In this document: piece by piece, positions 53,079 through 63,400 of the stretch
How positions within the stretch are numbered: position 1 is the first letter of the stretch
How the letters are laid out: every line of letters starts with the position of its first letter
NCBI GenBank assembly: GCA_963377175.1
Contig: CAUJNA010003240.1
Span: forward strand, 270,501 to 334,500
DNA from: Effrenium voratum
Lineage: Eukaryota > Sar > Dinophyceae > Suessiales > Symbiodiniaceae
Direction: 5' to 3'
DNA length: 64,000 nucleotides
Notes under the pieces: model-generated
Seen by the model: the letters and a program-made list of their open reading frames with translations, nothing else
The model's database searches: none
What the model was told of the DNA's origin: nothing
Position numbers and translations under genes: made by a program

Positions 53079-53591
53079 ATGGACATCGATGATTCGAAGC
53101 AGCACCCATGGCTCGAATACTCGGTCTGGCAAGATCAGGAGTGGGTGCGGATCTACACTCCAGGACAGCCTCAGCGATGGCACCGCGGAGAAACTGTACC
53201 TGATCTACCAGACAATTCTTTTCGGGAATGGCAGCGGGTGACTGATCCCAATGGGTGCACTGGTGAGCACGGTCAGGCATGGAACATCCGCGACTGGCAG
53301 CATCAGGGATACCAGCGCATTCTGTCTCGAATGGAGTCCTTCACAACTCATCATTCGCATGATCAATCTCTTGGTCAAGTTCGGAATTCCGATGCCATTC
53401 CAGTTGAGGAGACGTTCACCTACGCCACCCCGTTTTCTCATGGTGATCGCCAGGCTGCTTCACAACTCGCTTCAGTCCTCTATGGCGACACTCGTAATGC
53501 TCAACGTGGTGATCTCTCGTTCCCGTCTTCTGAGCGGTTTAGGGCTGTCTCTCGTTCCCCTCGCCGCGGTGGAATTTTTGGTCAACGATAG
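53079..53591 (+). CDS. ORF11, WIRIY/YREWR/YRDW family member 4
   Basis: 170 residues from 53079; the frame is open upstream to 52962, where it would give a signal-like hydrophobic start that I read as spacer. Motifs: EWVRIYTPGQPQRWH, SFREWQRVTDPN and AWNIRDWQHQGYQRIL. The most diverged copy. Ends with another RS tract (RFRAVSRSPRRGG) about 65 bp before the right terminal repeat. Confidence 0.7.
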   Translation: MDIDDSKQHPWLEYSVWQDQEWVRIYTPGQPQRWHRGETVPDLPDNSFREWQRVTDPNGCTGEHGQAWNIRDWQHQGYQRILSRMESFTTHHSHDQSLGQVRNSDAIPVEETFTYATPFSHGDRQAASQLASVLYGDTRNAQRGDLSFPSSERFRAVSRSPRRGGIFGQR

Positions 53592-53656
53592 GGACACGGG
53601 GTTGAGCATGTGGTCTTCCTGCAGAAAAGGAGACTCCTCGCCCCTCAGTGAGGGGC
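53592..53656 (+). promoter_or_regulatory. 3' leader before right terminal repeat
   Basis: Contains a purine run GCAGAAAAGGAGA (53621-53633) and a perfect 9-bp inverted repeat CGCCCCTCA/TGAGGGGCG (53639-53657) against the repeat border. Could be a terminator-like or template-recognition hairpin; role unknown. Confidence 0.45.
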
Positions 53657-54025
53657 GTGTGTGTGCGGAGTGACAGAATGCCCTGTCACCACCCTTTCGG
53701 TTTTTCAGCAGGGGGGCAGAGAGGACTTGCAAAGCTCTGCCCAACGAAGCTCTTTGCAAGCTCCTAGGATACGGAGTCTGATCAACTCCGCGTACCTGCA
53801 CAACTCGTGTGATTCAAAGTCCTCTTGGCCCGTTGTTTTTCTTGCTGTGGGTGCTTCATGTTGAACCTTGTAACGTTTTCGCAGCTAGACGGAAACCAAG
53901 TGACTGCAAGCCGAACCTTCACTCACTCGAGACTCATCTGTTGTACTCGAGACTCATCAGTTGTACTCGAAACTCATCAGTTGTACTCGAAAGATTAGCA
54001 CTCTCCATCTGGAGTTCAAGTGTGT
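53657..54025 (+). repeat. right terminal direct repeat (369 bp)
   Basis: Same length as the left copy with a single difference (T at 53843 for C at 42316). Followed at once by a (GT)n run. Confidence 0.9.
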
Positions 54026-54043
54026 GTGTGTGTGTGTGTGTGT
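54019..54043 (+). repeat. (GT)n microsatellite, insertion target on the right
   Basis: Alternating GT continuing from the end of the right repeat, ending GTTGCCCC. With the left run it brackets the element. Confidence 0.85.
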
Positions 54044-54516
54044 TGCCCCATTTCCGGAGGAATGACCCATTGTTGTTGGAGAGTGGGATCTTGCTTAGCT
54101 TGGGTTTGACGTGGTCATGTCAGACAGGCTGATAGCTCTCCACATGTTCCGAGGCACGTTGCTTTCGCTTGGCCTTGGTCAAATTCATTCGGAAGCAAAG
54201 CGGCAAAGCAGCGAAAGGAAAGGACCAGGCATCCAGGCAACACTTGTGACGTAACTTGACCACCGCCCCTCTCAACAATTGACCTTCGGCATTCCTTCGC
54301 TTTCCTTCAGGGTGGCCAGCTTCTATTTCAACAGGGTGTCCGTTGTTGTTTGAGTTTCCCCTTTTGGCGAACATCATTCATGCGAATTTGCCAGCCATGG
54401 TTGAGGGTTTGCCACATATCAAAGTTCAGAGATGAATCACAGTCACAGACCTTCCTTTATGGAATGCCTGGGCATGCTTGAAGGCCCCCTAGGTAGAGTG
54501 CCAGGAGTAGATACAG
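54044..54516 (+). other. intron sequence after the retroelement
   Basis: No exon-like frame or repeat seen between the right (GT)n and the next exon. Confidence 0.4.
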
Positions 54517-54602
54517 CCACTTTGGGTCCATCGCCAATTCATTTTGAGGAGGAATTGCACCACCTCGAGGGTCTGCAGCAAGTGCTCCGGGACAAGGACC
54601 AT
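54517..54602 (+). CDS. candidate exon downstream of the retroelement
   Basis: After AGATACAG the frame reads TLGPSPIHFEEELHHLEGLQ and QVLRDKD. Helical and coding-like. The donor is not clear. If it joins the exon at 41762, the element lies in the intron between them. Confidence 0.5.
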
Positions 54603-55024
54603 TCGTGCCAAAGGGGCAGGCGTCCATTTAATTGGCTTTCTGTTGTTGTTCCAAAGCTCAAATGGGGCGGCTTCAATAGGTGGTTGGATTCCCGCCCTGT
54701 CTGGGCTGGACTTCTCTACCACATGCTGCCATTACACATTGCCGCATGCCATGCGGTGTGTTTCCCACATGCTGCCATTACATCTTGCCCGGACGCATGC
54801 CTTTCCTTCTGAGATGGGAGGGCGGGGGGTTTAATTATACCTACGAAGAGCACTTGTCTAGACTCTATCGATCTGGCAATGCAGTTGAAGCCGCCCCCCC
54901 AAAAGAAGCCACCATGCAGTAGCTATATCTAATATCTCACAAATGATATTTATTTCTTGACCGCGAAGCTTTGGGGATTTGGGGTGTTGGAAACCATGTT
55001 TGACAGTTGTTGAACATCATTTAG
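54603..55024 (+). other. probable intron
   Basis: Contains a short tandem duplication around CACATGCTGCCATTACA (54719-54783). No exon-like frame recognised; ends at acceptor CATTTAG. Confidence 0.5.
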
Positions 55025-55168
55025 GGCTGCCGTTTCGATTCGCCTTCAAGGAGAACGCTGAGCCCAACCCTGCACCCATTGGCCTGAGCCCAGATCAGCA
55101 GGCCGCCTATCCCGGAATCGTTGCCGAAGGCAAGATGAGCTTTGCGCAACCTGCTCAAATTCGTCGGG
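55025..55168 (+). CDS. exon of multi-spanning membrane protein gene
   Basis: Acceptor CATTTAG|G, donor CGGG|GTTTAC. Reads LPFRFAFKENAEPNPAPIGL, SPDQQAAYPGIVAEGKMSFA and QPAQIRR. It ends in phase 1 and joins in frame with the exon at 55565 (G + CC = Ala), giving AALDASFRYAVLLL. Confidence 0.75.
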
Positions 55169-55564
55169 GTTTACATGGTCTTTGGTTTTGAACCTTTGGG
55201 TTGCCTGTTTCCTCTCTGTTTTTTTTTTGGGGGGGGGGCGGGTTGGTTTGGAGCAGCAACTGCGCTGTGGCAAGGCTACCAGGTTTTGCAGTTCCATGTG
55301 CAGCCATGTCATTTCCTTGGACATGTTGTAGACCCAATCGATGGCTGAAAGCCATCCTTAATCCTTCTGTTGACGTGTCAGAACCTCTTGGGTTGGAGAA
55401 CAACTATTAGAACTGATCGGAACTGATCAAAGGCAAGCTGAGTTTGGAAGCTCTTCTACGCCTCCAGGGAAACCCAGGCATGTGTTGCACTGATTTGTTT
55501 TCCTAGTGCACGGTTTTTGCGGGCCACCCACACCTCTAACTTCCTTGGCCTGCGACTTCCGCAG

Positions 55565-56230
55565 CCGCACTCGATGCCAGCTTCAGGTATGCGGTCCTTC
55601 TCCTGGGGATTGCCGGGCCCTTGTTTTTGAACACCATTTGGCTCTCAATGGCCAACTTGGTCAACAAGGGTGAGGACCGTCAAGACTACTGGTGGTTTGT
55701 GCTCTTCTTCGACAATTACTTCATGATTGTCAAGGGCACCATGTTCACAGCGTTCTTTTACGAGTTTCTGCCTAAACCGCAGGGAGGTCGCAAGCGCTGG
55801 ACGTTCCTGCTGCTTGCAATCATGTGGCCATTGTTTTCATTCTTGATCCATATGCTTTGGCTTGCAATGGGCACAACCACCTGGGGCACAATGAAGTTGA
55901 ACTTCCCCGTGGGGGCATCTGCCGCGGTTTTTGCCTGGATGCCGATTTGCATCATGCAGTACTCCAGGGAGGAGCGGCGCTTTGCAATCCTTCGCTTTGC
56001 CGTGATTGTAGTGACCCAGTTGCCCAGGGCGGCCTTTTGTTTGCTCTTTTTGAGCGGGTGTTGGGGTAGCGATTTCCCCGTAAAAGCAACCAACGAAAAT
56101 GGGGGGGAGGTGGCGGCTTCTGATTCTGAGGTGGTTTTGGTGGCGGATCTGCTGTTTGTTAGCTCGTCCCACGCGATCATGATGCTCTTCAAAGCCTACA
56201 GGGCTGGGGAGTTTGGCTCGCCTCAGGAGG
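55565..56230 (+). CDS. exon of multi-spanning membrane protein gene
   Basis: Acceptor CTTCCGCAG. At least five membrane-length hydrophobic segments: RYAVLLLGIAGPLFLNTIWL; WWFVLFFDNYFMIVKGTMFT; WTFLLLAIMWPLFSFLIHML; FPVGASAAVFAWMPICIM; FAILRFAVIVVTQLPRAAFC. Loops carry basic residues (QGGRKR, YSREERR). No transporter or receptor signature recognised. The 3' border is at a donor near 56211-56231; the frame otherwise runs to TGA at 56251. Confidence 0.75.
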
Positions 56231-56334
56231 GTGTTTCCCAAAATGAGTCATGAACTTGCCAGGTTTGGTCTCAAGTTTGGTTTCCCTTTCAAGTCCCAAG
56301 CTTTTGGCGCTTCCCTACTTTAAGACAAAACCAG

Positions 56335-56681
56335 GACACCAACCTTCGACTGCTGATGGAACTGCTGTGGGTGTCCGCGTTTTCGCAAATATACCTGCCT
56401 TTGCTGGCAAAGGTTTGGCAAATCGGGCTGATTCTGTTTGACACCTTAGCACCATTGGATGACTTGCAACGGCACGCCATGCTGTACTTTGCCACCGTGA
56501 TGATGGACATGCACAGGTACATGTACCTCCGAGAGATGCTGACCATGGCGGAATTTGGTGTGGTTGCAGCGATTGTTGTTGTGAAGGATATGCTGCATGA
56601 TGTCTACCAGTTTGGCATCAGGCAGGGCATGAGTATTCTGCATGACTTCCCTGAAGGAAATAAGGCTTTGCTTTTCGATGG
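56335..56681 (+). CDS. exon of multi-spanning membrane protein gene
   Basis: Acceptor AAACCAG. Reads DTNLRLLMELLWVSAFSQIY, LPLLAKVWQIGLILFDTLAP, YFATVMMDMHRYMYLREMLT and MAEFGVVAAIVVVKDMLHDV. Two hydrophobic segments alternate with Met-rich helices. A donor at 56682 (GATGG|GTGCAT) fits the phase of the next exon; GTATAA at 56689 is the alternative. Confidence 0.7.
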
Positions 56682-56828
56682 GTGCATGGTATAAGACGCA
56701 TGCTGGGTATCATGCGCAGGTTGGACCAAAGTATCATTGCCATGTTCGCAGATGTGCAGCTAGGAATGCCAAGGTCCGACTTTCCGAGGCCTAAACTTTC
56801 CGGCTAACGAACTCCCCCACTTTTCCAG

Positions 56829-57015
56829 GTCGGCCCCTGCTCTCCAGTCCTGCGAGTTGATGAAGATCCCCCTTTGGCACACCTGCCTGGGCATCGGCGG
56901 AAAGCACTGGTCCAGCTCCAGGTGGTTGGAGACGGCGGGGTGCCTCTTGCAGCCCTTGGCCAACTTCCTCGAGCTGCCCAAGAGGCAGGGAGTCGATGGT
57001 GGCTGGCCAAGTTAG
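56829..57015 (+). CDS. exon of multi-spanning membrane protein gene
   Basis: Acceptor TTTTCCAG|G. The G/C-biased frame reads SAPALQSCELMKIPLWHTCL, GIGGKHWSSSRWLETAGCLL and QPLANFLELPKRQGVDGG. A second open frame has poorer bias. It may be spliced before the TAG at 57013. Confidence 0.55.
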
Positions 57016-57217
57016 CTAGCCAGGGACAGGCAAGTTTGACTTCTAATTTCCAGGATTTTGGCTCGGCTATGAATTGAGCAACCCCCGAAAAACACTCGAA
57101 GACTGGGGAAGTACACGACAGAGGTCAGCTTGGACTGGGCTGCCAGCATAAAATTGACCTGTACGACTGCACTCTCTAGTCAAGCACCGAGCCCCATTTT
57201 CTCCCTCACACTGCGAG

Positions 57218-57790
57218 GTACGCCACCATGTTCACTTGGACTATCGATGCGGGATATCCGCATGAGACTGAGACCTGCGATTTCTATTTCGCGGAAACAA
57301 AAGTGCAAATCACGAACATGCCAGCAAAGTTCGACCAAGCTTTCAAGCACTGGACTGCCAAGGGTGAGAAGAGGCAGGAAGCCTTGGCCGAATTATTTCA
57401 GGGCACCCCGTTTGACGTGGCCTTGGCCTTCGATGCCATGGACAAGAGCACTGGCGAATGGGGCAAGGTTTGGGATGGCTTCTCGGACCGCTTCAAGCTC
57501 TACCAGTTGTTGACCATCCAGCTCGGAGGAATCATGTTCTGCCGCTTTTGGTCCCGTATTACCATCAAGCTGGCTAGCAGCGTGATGATTCTGGCCGCGG
57601 GCGTGATGATCAGGCTCAGTTCGTCGAAGGAGGTTATGAACTTTATGCGTGACTTCTCACAGCCAAGAAGTGCAAGCACATGGATTCTTTGCATAGGCAT
57701 GGTTGTGTGCGACTTGCTGGAGCCCTGGCTCGATGGAACTTCTTTGACACTGCTTTTGGTCTTTTCCAAAAAGCACAGGGACGGTGGGTT
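57218..57790 (+). CDS. exon of multi-spanning membrane protein gene
   Basis: Acceptor CTGCGAG|G. Reads YATMFTWTIDAGYPHETETC, then AKFDQAFKHWTAKGEKRQEA and LAELFQGTPFDVALAFDAMD, a soluble domain, then ITIKLASSVMILAAGVMIRL, a membrane segment. After about 57660 codon bias weakens although hydrophobic stretches continue (TWILCIGMVVCDLLEPWL), so the exon may end near CTCACAG. Confidence 0.65.
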
Positions 57791-58212
57791 TGTCAAATGC
57801 GGGTGTGTGCCTAGTAAACTTGCCTTTTATGCCAGACTTGTAGATCTTGAGCAGCGATCATATTCAATTTGTGCATTGCACTCCACAAGCACCAGTCGTC
57901 CTCAAGGGCACGGTCCACTTGATTTTGGTGTGTAAGACGTGGCTGTGTCTCTCTTCAGAGTGGCCATTCTCGAAGGAAGGGCATCCCCACATGTTGCAGC
58001 TTGTTTCGCGACACGTTTTGATTTGAAAGTGGAGCTATGTGAATGATTGTTTAAATGATGGCTTTGACAGATGCCCACAACGGAAATCGGACTTCCCAAG
58101 AGGGCCGCAATTTTTAACACCTGAGTAGTTTGGGGGCAAACCCAATTATACATGATACAACTAAGAGCGGATATCCACCCTTTTAGTTGGTTGCAAGTGT
58201 TGGGCAGCCACC

Positions 58213-58462
58213 TTCAGTACCAGCTTCAGTTTTGACTCTGGCGCAATTGACTCAATGTATGGAGAACTCGCACTTTAGCCGCATCGCAAAGGAGTTGTGC
58301 TTGGTGAGTTTCCTGCAGCACAGCGAGAAGGCCATCATGGATTATCGGCTGAGACGCTTTGCCCGGCTGTTTCAAAGCCGCGTTTTGCTGGGCATCCTTC
58401 TGAGCTGCCACGTTTGCTGCAACAGCGATGTTTACATTACCTTTTCCAAAATGAAGTTTTAG
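58213..58462 (+). CDS. candidate last exon of the membrane protein gene
   Basis: Reads ASVLTLAQLTQCMENSHFSR, IAKELCLVSFLQHSEKAIMD, YRLRRFARLFQSRVLLGILL and SCHVCCNSDV, with a stop at 58460. One hydrophobic segment near the end. The acceptor is probably one of the CAGs just upstream. Confidence 0.55.
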
Positions 58463-59039
58463 ATTTTTTACGTTTGCAGGGCTGTGCACTCCCTTTGAAA
58501 GGAGGATACGAGTGTCAACGTTCCCAAGCCCTGTAAATTCGAATTTATCATGTTTTCCTATTGCCACCTGGCCGGTTCCTTTTGGCCCGTTTCAGAGACT
58601 TGGGATAGGCGCCTGGGAGGCGCTGTTCTGAGTTCCTGCTCCCAAGCCAGCAAAGCTAGCTTATGGGGAGAATTTGTGGGGCTCAGGCCTTGCAATGGCA
58701 ATCCCAAGAATGTCCAATCTCAAGCATGCAACATGTTGTGACTCTACAAGGACTTGTAAGCGAAGCAGCGAGTTCAGCCAGCAGCACGGAACCTCAAGTC
58801 TGGGTTGTTCTATGCGTTTAGTTTAGTATGTGCTGCAGTTGGCAGCAACCCTTGGGCTCGAGTTTTGTGTCATGGATTTTCTCAGTTTGTTTGCTGCGAG
58901 CTCGATGATCCAGTTTAGTTCTTGTGCCATGCTGCTGCTGGCAGGCAGTTTTTGTGCAAGCAGGACAGTATTGAATGCCAGGCAGGCCACAAGCACAAGC
59001 ATGCATGCGCACAAACAGACAGAAAGACAAACAAACAAG

Positions 59040-59340
59040 CAAACAAACACACACACACACAGACACACACACACACAGACACACACACACACAGACACAC
59101 ACACACACAAGCAATCAAGCAAACAAACAAGCAAACAAGCAAGAAAACAAGCAAGCAAACAAACATACAAACACAAAGAAAAACAATAAAGACATAAACA
59201 AAGAAAGAAAGACATAAATGAAAAGAACGGCAATGAATGAACTCAAGAAACAAGAAAGTAAGAAGCACACAGTAAAACAAGCAAAATTACCAACAAACAA
59301 GCAAACAAACAACAAGAAAGCAAAATAACAAGCACACAGG
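59040..59340 (+). repeat. (CA)n and AAACA/AGCAA simple sequence
   Basis: (CA)n blocks separated by CAGACA, then A/C/G-rich pentanucleotide-like repeats. Long open frames on both strands are artefacts of this composition. Confidence 0.9.
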
Positions 59341-59397
59341 ATACAACTGCTCTGCATTTGACAAGGATTCAAGCGGAGCTTGACGCGCAGACTGGTG

Positions 59398-59765
59398 TAT
59401 GCGTGTGTTTGTGTTTGTGTTTGTGTTTGTGTTTGTGTTTGGTTCGTGTTCGTGTTCGTGTTCGTGTTTGTGTTTGTGTTTGTGTTCGTGTTCGTGTTTG
59501 TGTTCGTGCGTGCGTGTGTGTGTGTGTGCGCGCGTTTGCGCGCATGCATGCTTGCGTGCATGCCTGCGTACGAGCGCGAGCCTGCGCAAGGGTGCATGTG
59601 GGCGCTCGCGTGGTTGTGTATGTGTGTGTGTGTGGTTGCTTTCTCGCTTGCTGGTTTGCGTGTTTGCTGTTTGCTTGTGTTTCTTGGTTTGCTGCCTCTT
59701 TGCTTGTTGTCTTGCTTGTTTGCTTGTTTTTTGCTGGCTTGCATGCCTGCCTGCTTGCTTGCTGT
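59398..59765 (+). repeat. (GTGTTT)n / (GTTC)n / (GT)n simple sequence
   Basis: Hexanucleotide GTGTTT and GTGTTC units, then CGCGCATG-rich and TTGCTTGC-rich blocks. Complementary in type to the CA-rich tract 60 bp upstream. Confidence 0.9.
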
Positions 59766-60271
59766 GCATTGTGTTTATGACGTGGAGGTTGGTTGGCGCT
59801 GTTGTCTCCTATCATCGTGTTGATCCCGGACTCCCGGACTAGTAAACACAGTATTCCCTCAAACATCGCCTATTGATCCACCAGGTTGATTACTCTGGGG
59901 TCGAGCCAACGGCAGTCGACAGTCGGTTGCTTGTGTTTGAACTCCTGATTGTTTTCTCTATTCGCCTGTCAAGGTTGACACAAGACCATTTTCATTCAGG
60001 GACGAGCGTTGGTCGGATGCCCATGCGGCGACATCAACTATGATTTGCGTTTGTTGCCCCAGCGCCCGGGCTATTTACTACAAACATCGTGACTTTCCAA
60101 TCCAATGATTGGGGTCAAGTTCGCACCATGAGACGCTACTGTGGACGGACAGAATCCTGCACCGCCTAAGGAACCCTGGAGTGATGACCCCCTTGTAAAA
60201 ACCGACAAACAACGGTTTCCCATGGGTGGTGCAGGATTTCGTCCAGCCGCAGTATATCAGTGACATGCCAG

Positions 60272-60402
60272 CGAGGATGCCCTCAGGTTGTCTGACGGTG
60301 GCTTGGCCCTCCCCGGTGGACTCCGCGACGGCATCTGCCAGCTACTCGAAGAGGCAACCAAGTGGCAGATCCTGGCATGGCGCGGTTGGTTCGAAACATG
60401 CA
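60272..60402 (+). CDS. candidate exon, unknown protein
   Basis: After GCCAG the frame reads EDALRLSDGGLALPGGLRDG, ICQLLEEATKWQILAWRGWF and ETC before GTTTTG. Strong G/C third positions. An in-frame TGA just upstream means it must be spliced in. Confidence 0.5.
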
Positions 60403-63400
60403 GTTTTGCCTATGGCACGGCTTCATGATTTTGGAGCTTTCACAGCTGCTTCCACAAACTGATTCTTTTGCAGCATGCGCAGGAACACTTTCAGTCTCAC
60501 GCTTGCCTGAATCATACCTTGCTGTCGGGGTCAAACGTCACGCATCACAGGGAGACACTCGCTCGTATGGAAATCCATGAGTATTGTCTACATTGGCCAA
60601 TCCACTCAATTGGTTGCACGCACGGTTGCGAGCTGAATGACTTAATCTGTGGGCCAAAAGCACTGGCATTCAGCTTCGATTCTGAGCGGGCCTGTAGCCT
60701 GCGCAGGTCTGGGAAGCTGGTGGTCAAGGCGAATCGTCAGACTGGGTGAGTCGCTGAAAACGCCGTCAAGCTTCCTGGGGCTGGACCAGCTTTGTTTCCC
60801 TATGCATGCCGAGTTTGCTTTGGCTGTTGGGGACCTTCCAAAGCGATCCCTTACTCGCAAAATACGGAAGTCCTTGTGGAGGATTCTTCCATTGGGGTAT
60901 GGATTGACGGTTGTCTCTTGGGCGATATTTTGCGACTGTGTGTGTGTGTGTTTGTGTGTCGTCGAGAGTGAAGAGGTGGAATGATGCAAGGCCCCCTGAA
61001 ACGAATTTGCTGCGGTGCTGTGAATCCAGTCGCAGCTGAATTGGACCATGGTGGTATTCATGTGGTATTCTGCACAAAGAGGTGCCAACGTCCTCAGCGA
61101 CCGTTTGTAGAGGCACACGGCTTTGGGGAAAGCAGGCGTTGCGTTCTTTTCCGTGAGATTCATGGCCGGGAACTTGCACTGCAATGGGGCTCAAAGAAGG
61201 CAGGAGTAGCTGCCTAGGACGTTCCAAGACTCCGTACTCATGCAGCCTGCCTGAAACAGTCAACATGTCCCCTGGTCAATTTGTTGGACTGCATGGACCA
61301 GTTCAGGCTCACAACGAGTTGTAAGCCTGAGCTGTTTTGTTGGCTTGGTTGTGCTAGCAAGTGTTTTTGAATGATCGTCCTCAACAGCCATATTTGCCAA
61401 GGCACGCTCCAAGAAAGGTCGGGCAATGCTCGACTACCGTTCTATTCTGTGTCTTTGCTGCATATCAGGCATGATCTTGAGCTCATACGGTGACGACCTT
61501 CGTGTGTTTTGTTTCTCCACGTCACACGTAACATGGACCACTGGAAGGCATTAGGTTGGACAGTTTGGCAGTTGCGAATTCATGCTCGGGTACGTCCTTG
61601 CTTTAGTTCCAAGCACCCGCACCCACCACACGCCTGTTCAGAGTAGTCTTGCTCACAGCTGACTGCCGGTGCATGCGGTCCGCTTTGGCCCAACAGAATC
61701 TTGAATGGCTTTTGCGAAAAAGCTGCCAAGGTGTACTCGTGGGTTCATGGTCGGCCACTGAGGCCTGTCTTGCAATATGGAAGTGCGCCACTGACTTGAA
61801 AGATAACTTTATTATTTCAACTGGGAGCCACTCAGAAGGGAAGCACCGAGAGCGGATCAACGTATCAGGCCATGTCAGCCCCCCGGCTTTCTACAAGTCG
61901 TGAGACGGGGCGTGTGACAGTTCCTCAGAGCTGGGCTTCAAGGAGCCAGTTTGAACCTGGCAGGACCATTTGGTGCAGGCACTGGCCGAAGATAGCTGCG
62001 ACACTGCTGCCAGCGGTCTGGCCCTGCTTCAGACTGCAAGCGACTGAGCTGCATCTTTGGCCAGGCATCTGATTTAATGCCCTTGTTGGCGCCAGTTCGC
62101 ACAGCGCATTGTTTTTTTGTAAAAGTGTGGTTTGCGCGAGGGCTGTGATTTTGCTTTTGCTCCGCCCAACAACTTTATTTCTTTGTGCTGCTAAATGGCT
62201 ACGACCGGCAATTTGATTTAGACACTCAGCCAGGGAGCAAAACCAAACGCAAACACCGCAACGACCGGGGCAAAGCCCCCGCTAGTAAAAAAAGCACCGG
62301 TTTCGTTTGATGGGTTCCCAGGGACTCCTTTTGCCAAACTTAGATTGACGTGGCCTTTGCATGGCTGCGGGCCAACATAGGTAGCGGAGCGAGGTCGTGA
62401 AGGGGACGTCGCCAGAGCTTCAACGTGGAGCTCAAGCAGAACATGGTCCAGGACGAGGACATGAGCGCAACAAGGGACGGCTGATGCCAAGGGAAGATCG
62501 GCAAGGCGTTTCGAAAACGAAGAAAATATCTGTAGGAGGACAGGTCTTCGCCAACCAGGGTGAGACCGAAGGCGGAAAGAAGCAGGTGATTTATTAGCGG
62601 AGGGAGGAACCACGAGTTCCGAGAGTGTGCACGTCCGCGAACCGGAGTTCTGCAGAGATGTCCTCAGTCATGCCACAGCGGACACACTGTGCAACGAGTC
62701 ATGTGCGCACGGCGGTCAAACTGGAACAAGTTGCTTTTGACTTTGCCTGGGAACATGCAATCAGCTAAGGCCCGGGTCACCAATCCAAGCTGGTGTTGGG
62801 AAGCGCTGGTAATGCAAGCCACGGCGCAACGGAAGACGCACGCCTCAACTGTCAAACGCAAGCGTGTGGACTCGCAGCAGCCCATCCTGCCCAGCAACGC
62901 GGTCAACCTCGTGGAGGACACTTGGACTTGGGCTGCCCACGCGTGCAGCGCGGCGAAATCATGAGGTCTTCGCTCAACGTCTCACCTTGCAACAAGAAAT
63001 CAGCGCTGTCAGGAAGGCAAGGTTGTAAGCAAGTTCTTCAATCTGAAGGCGCGCTATCTCGCCACGCCTGCGTGCTGCTGGGACTCAGCTGGCTCAAGCC
63101 ATCTTGCTCGGCGCACGCAAAGGGTAAGCGGGAGGCGCCCAGCCAGCGCGCAATGACCCATGCCTGCGAAGCCCATGTGTGCAAAGATGCCGCGGGAGGT
63201 TTGTTTGCGCGTCTCCGCACAGAGCGGTCAGCAACTGCGGTGCGAAGGCAAGAACTAGCTTGCTCAGATATGGAAAGGAGCTTCTGTAAGGTGGGCTCGG
63301 GCCAGGCTACCAGCCCAGCGCGCAATGGAAGAGAGAAAGAGCAGGAAGCAGTCGTCCGAGCTTGTGCTTAACGATGCGTGATGTGCCAGAAACACGAGAC

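Larger units (their letters stand above)
42130..54025 (+). mobile_element. 11.9-kb polycistronic Penelope-like retroelement
   Basis: Bounded by 369-bp direct repeats (42130-42498 and 53657-54025) that differ at one base (C at 42316, T at 53843), inserted in a (GT)n tract. In order it encodes: SR/Pro-rich ORF1a and a -1 frame ORF1b; a GIY-YIG nuclease; a Penelope-type reverse transcriptase; a 457-aa unknown; a Pro/SR-rich protein; a Myb/SANT-like protein; a polyproline Cys/His-rich protein; and four tandem paralogues. All are + strand. Known Penelope-like elements normally carry one or two ORFs, though the bdelloid rotifer Terminons carry several. Near-identical repeats imply recent insertion. 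The apparent frame changes mean it may not be fully intact. Confidence 0.85.

Noticed and set aside
42130..54025. LTR retrotransposon of the copia or gypsy type
   Set aside because: No protease, integrase or RNase H signature, no TG...CA repeat ends and no tRNA primer site; RT motifs and the GIY-YIG nuclease fit a Penelope-like element.
58818..59866. Several Cys/Val- or His/Thr-rich proteins on both strands
   Set aside because: All are translations of CA/GT simple repeats.
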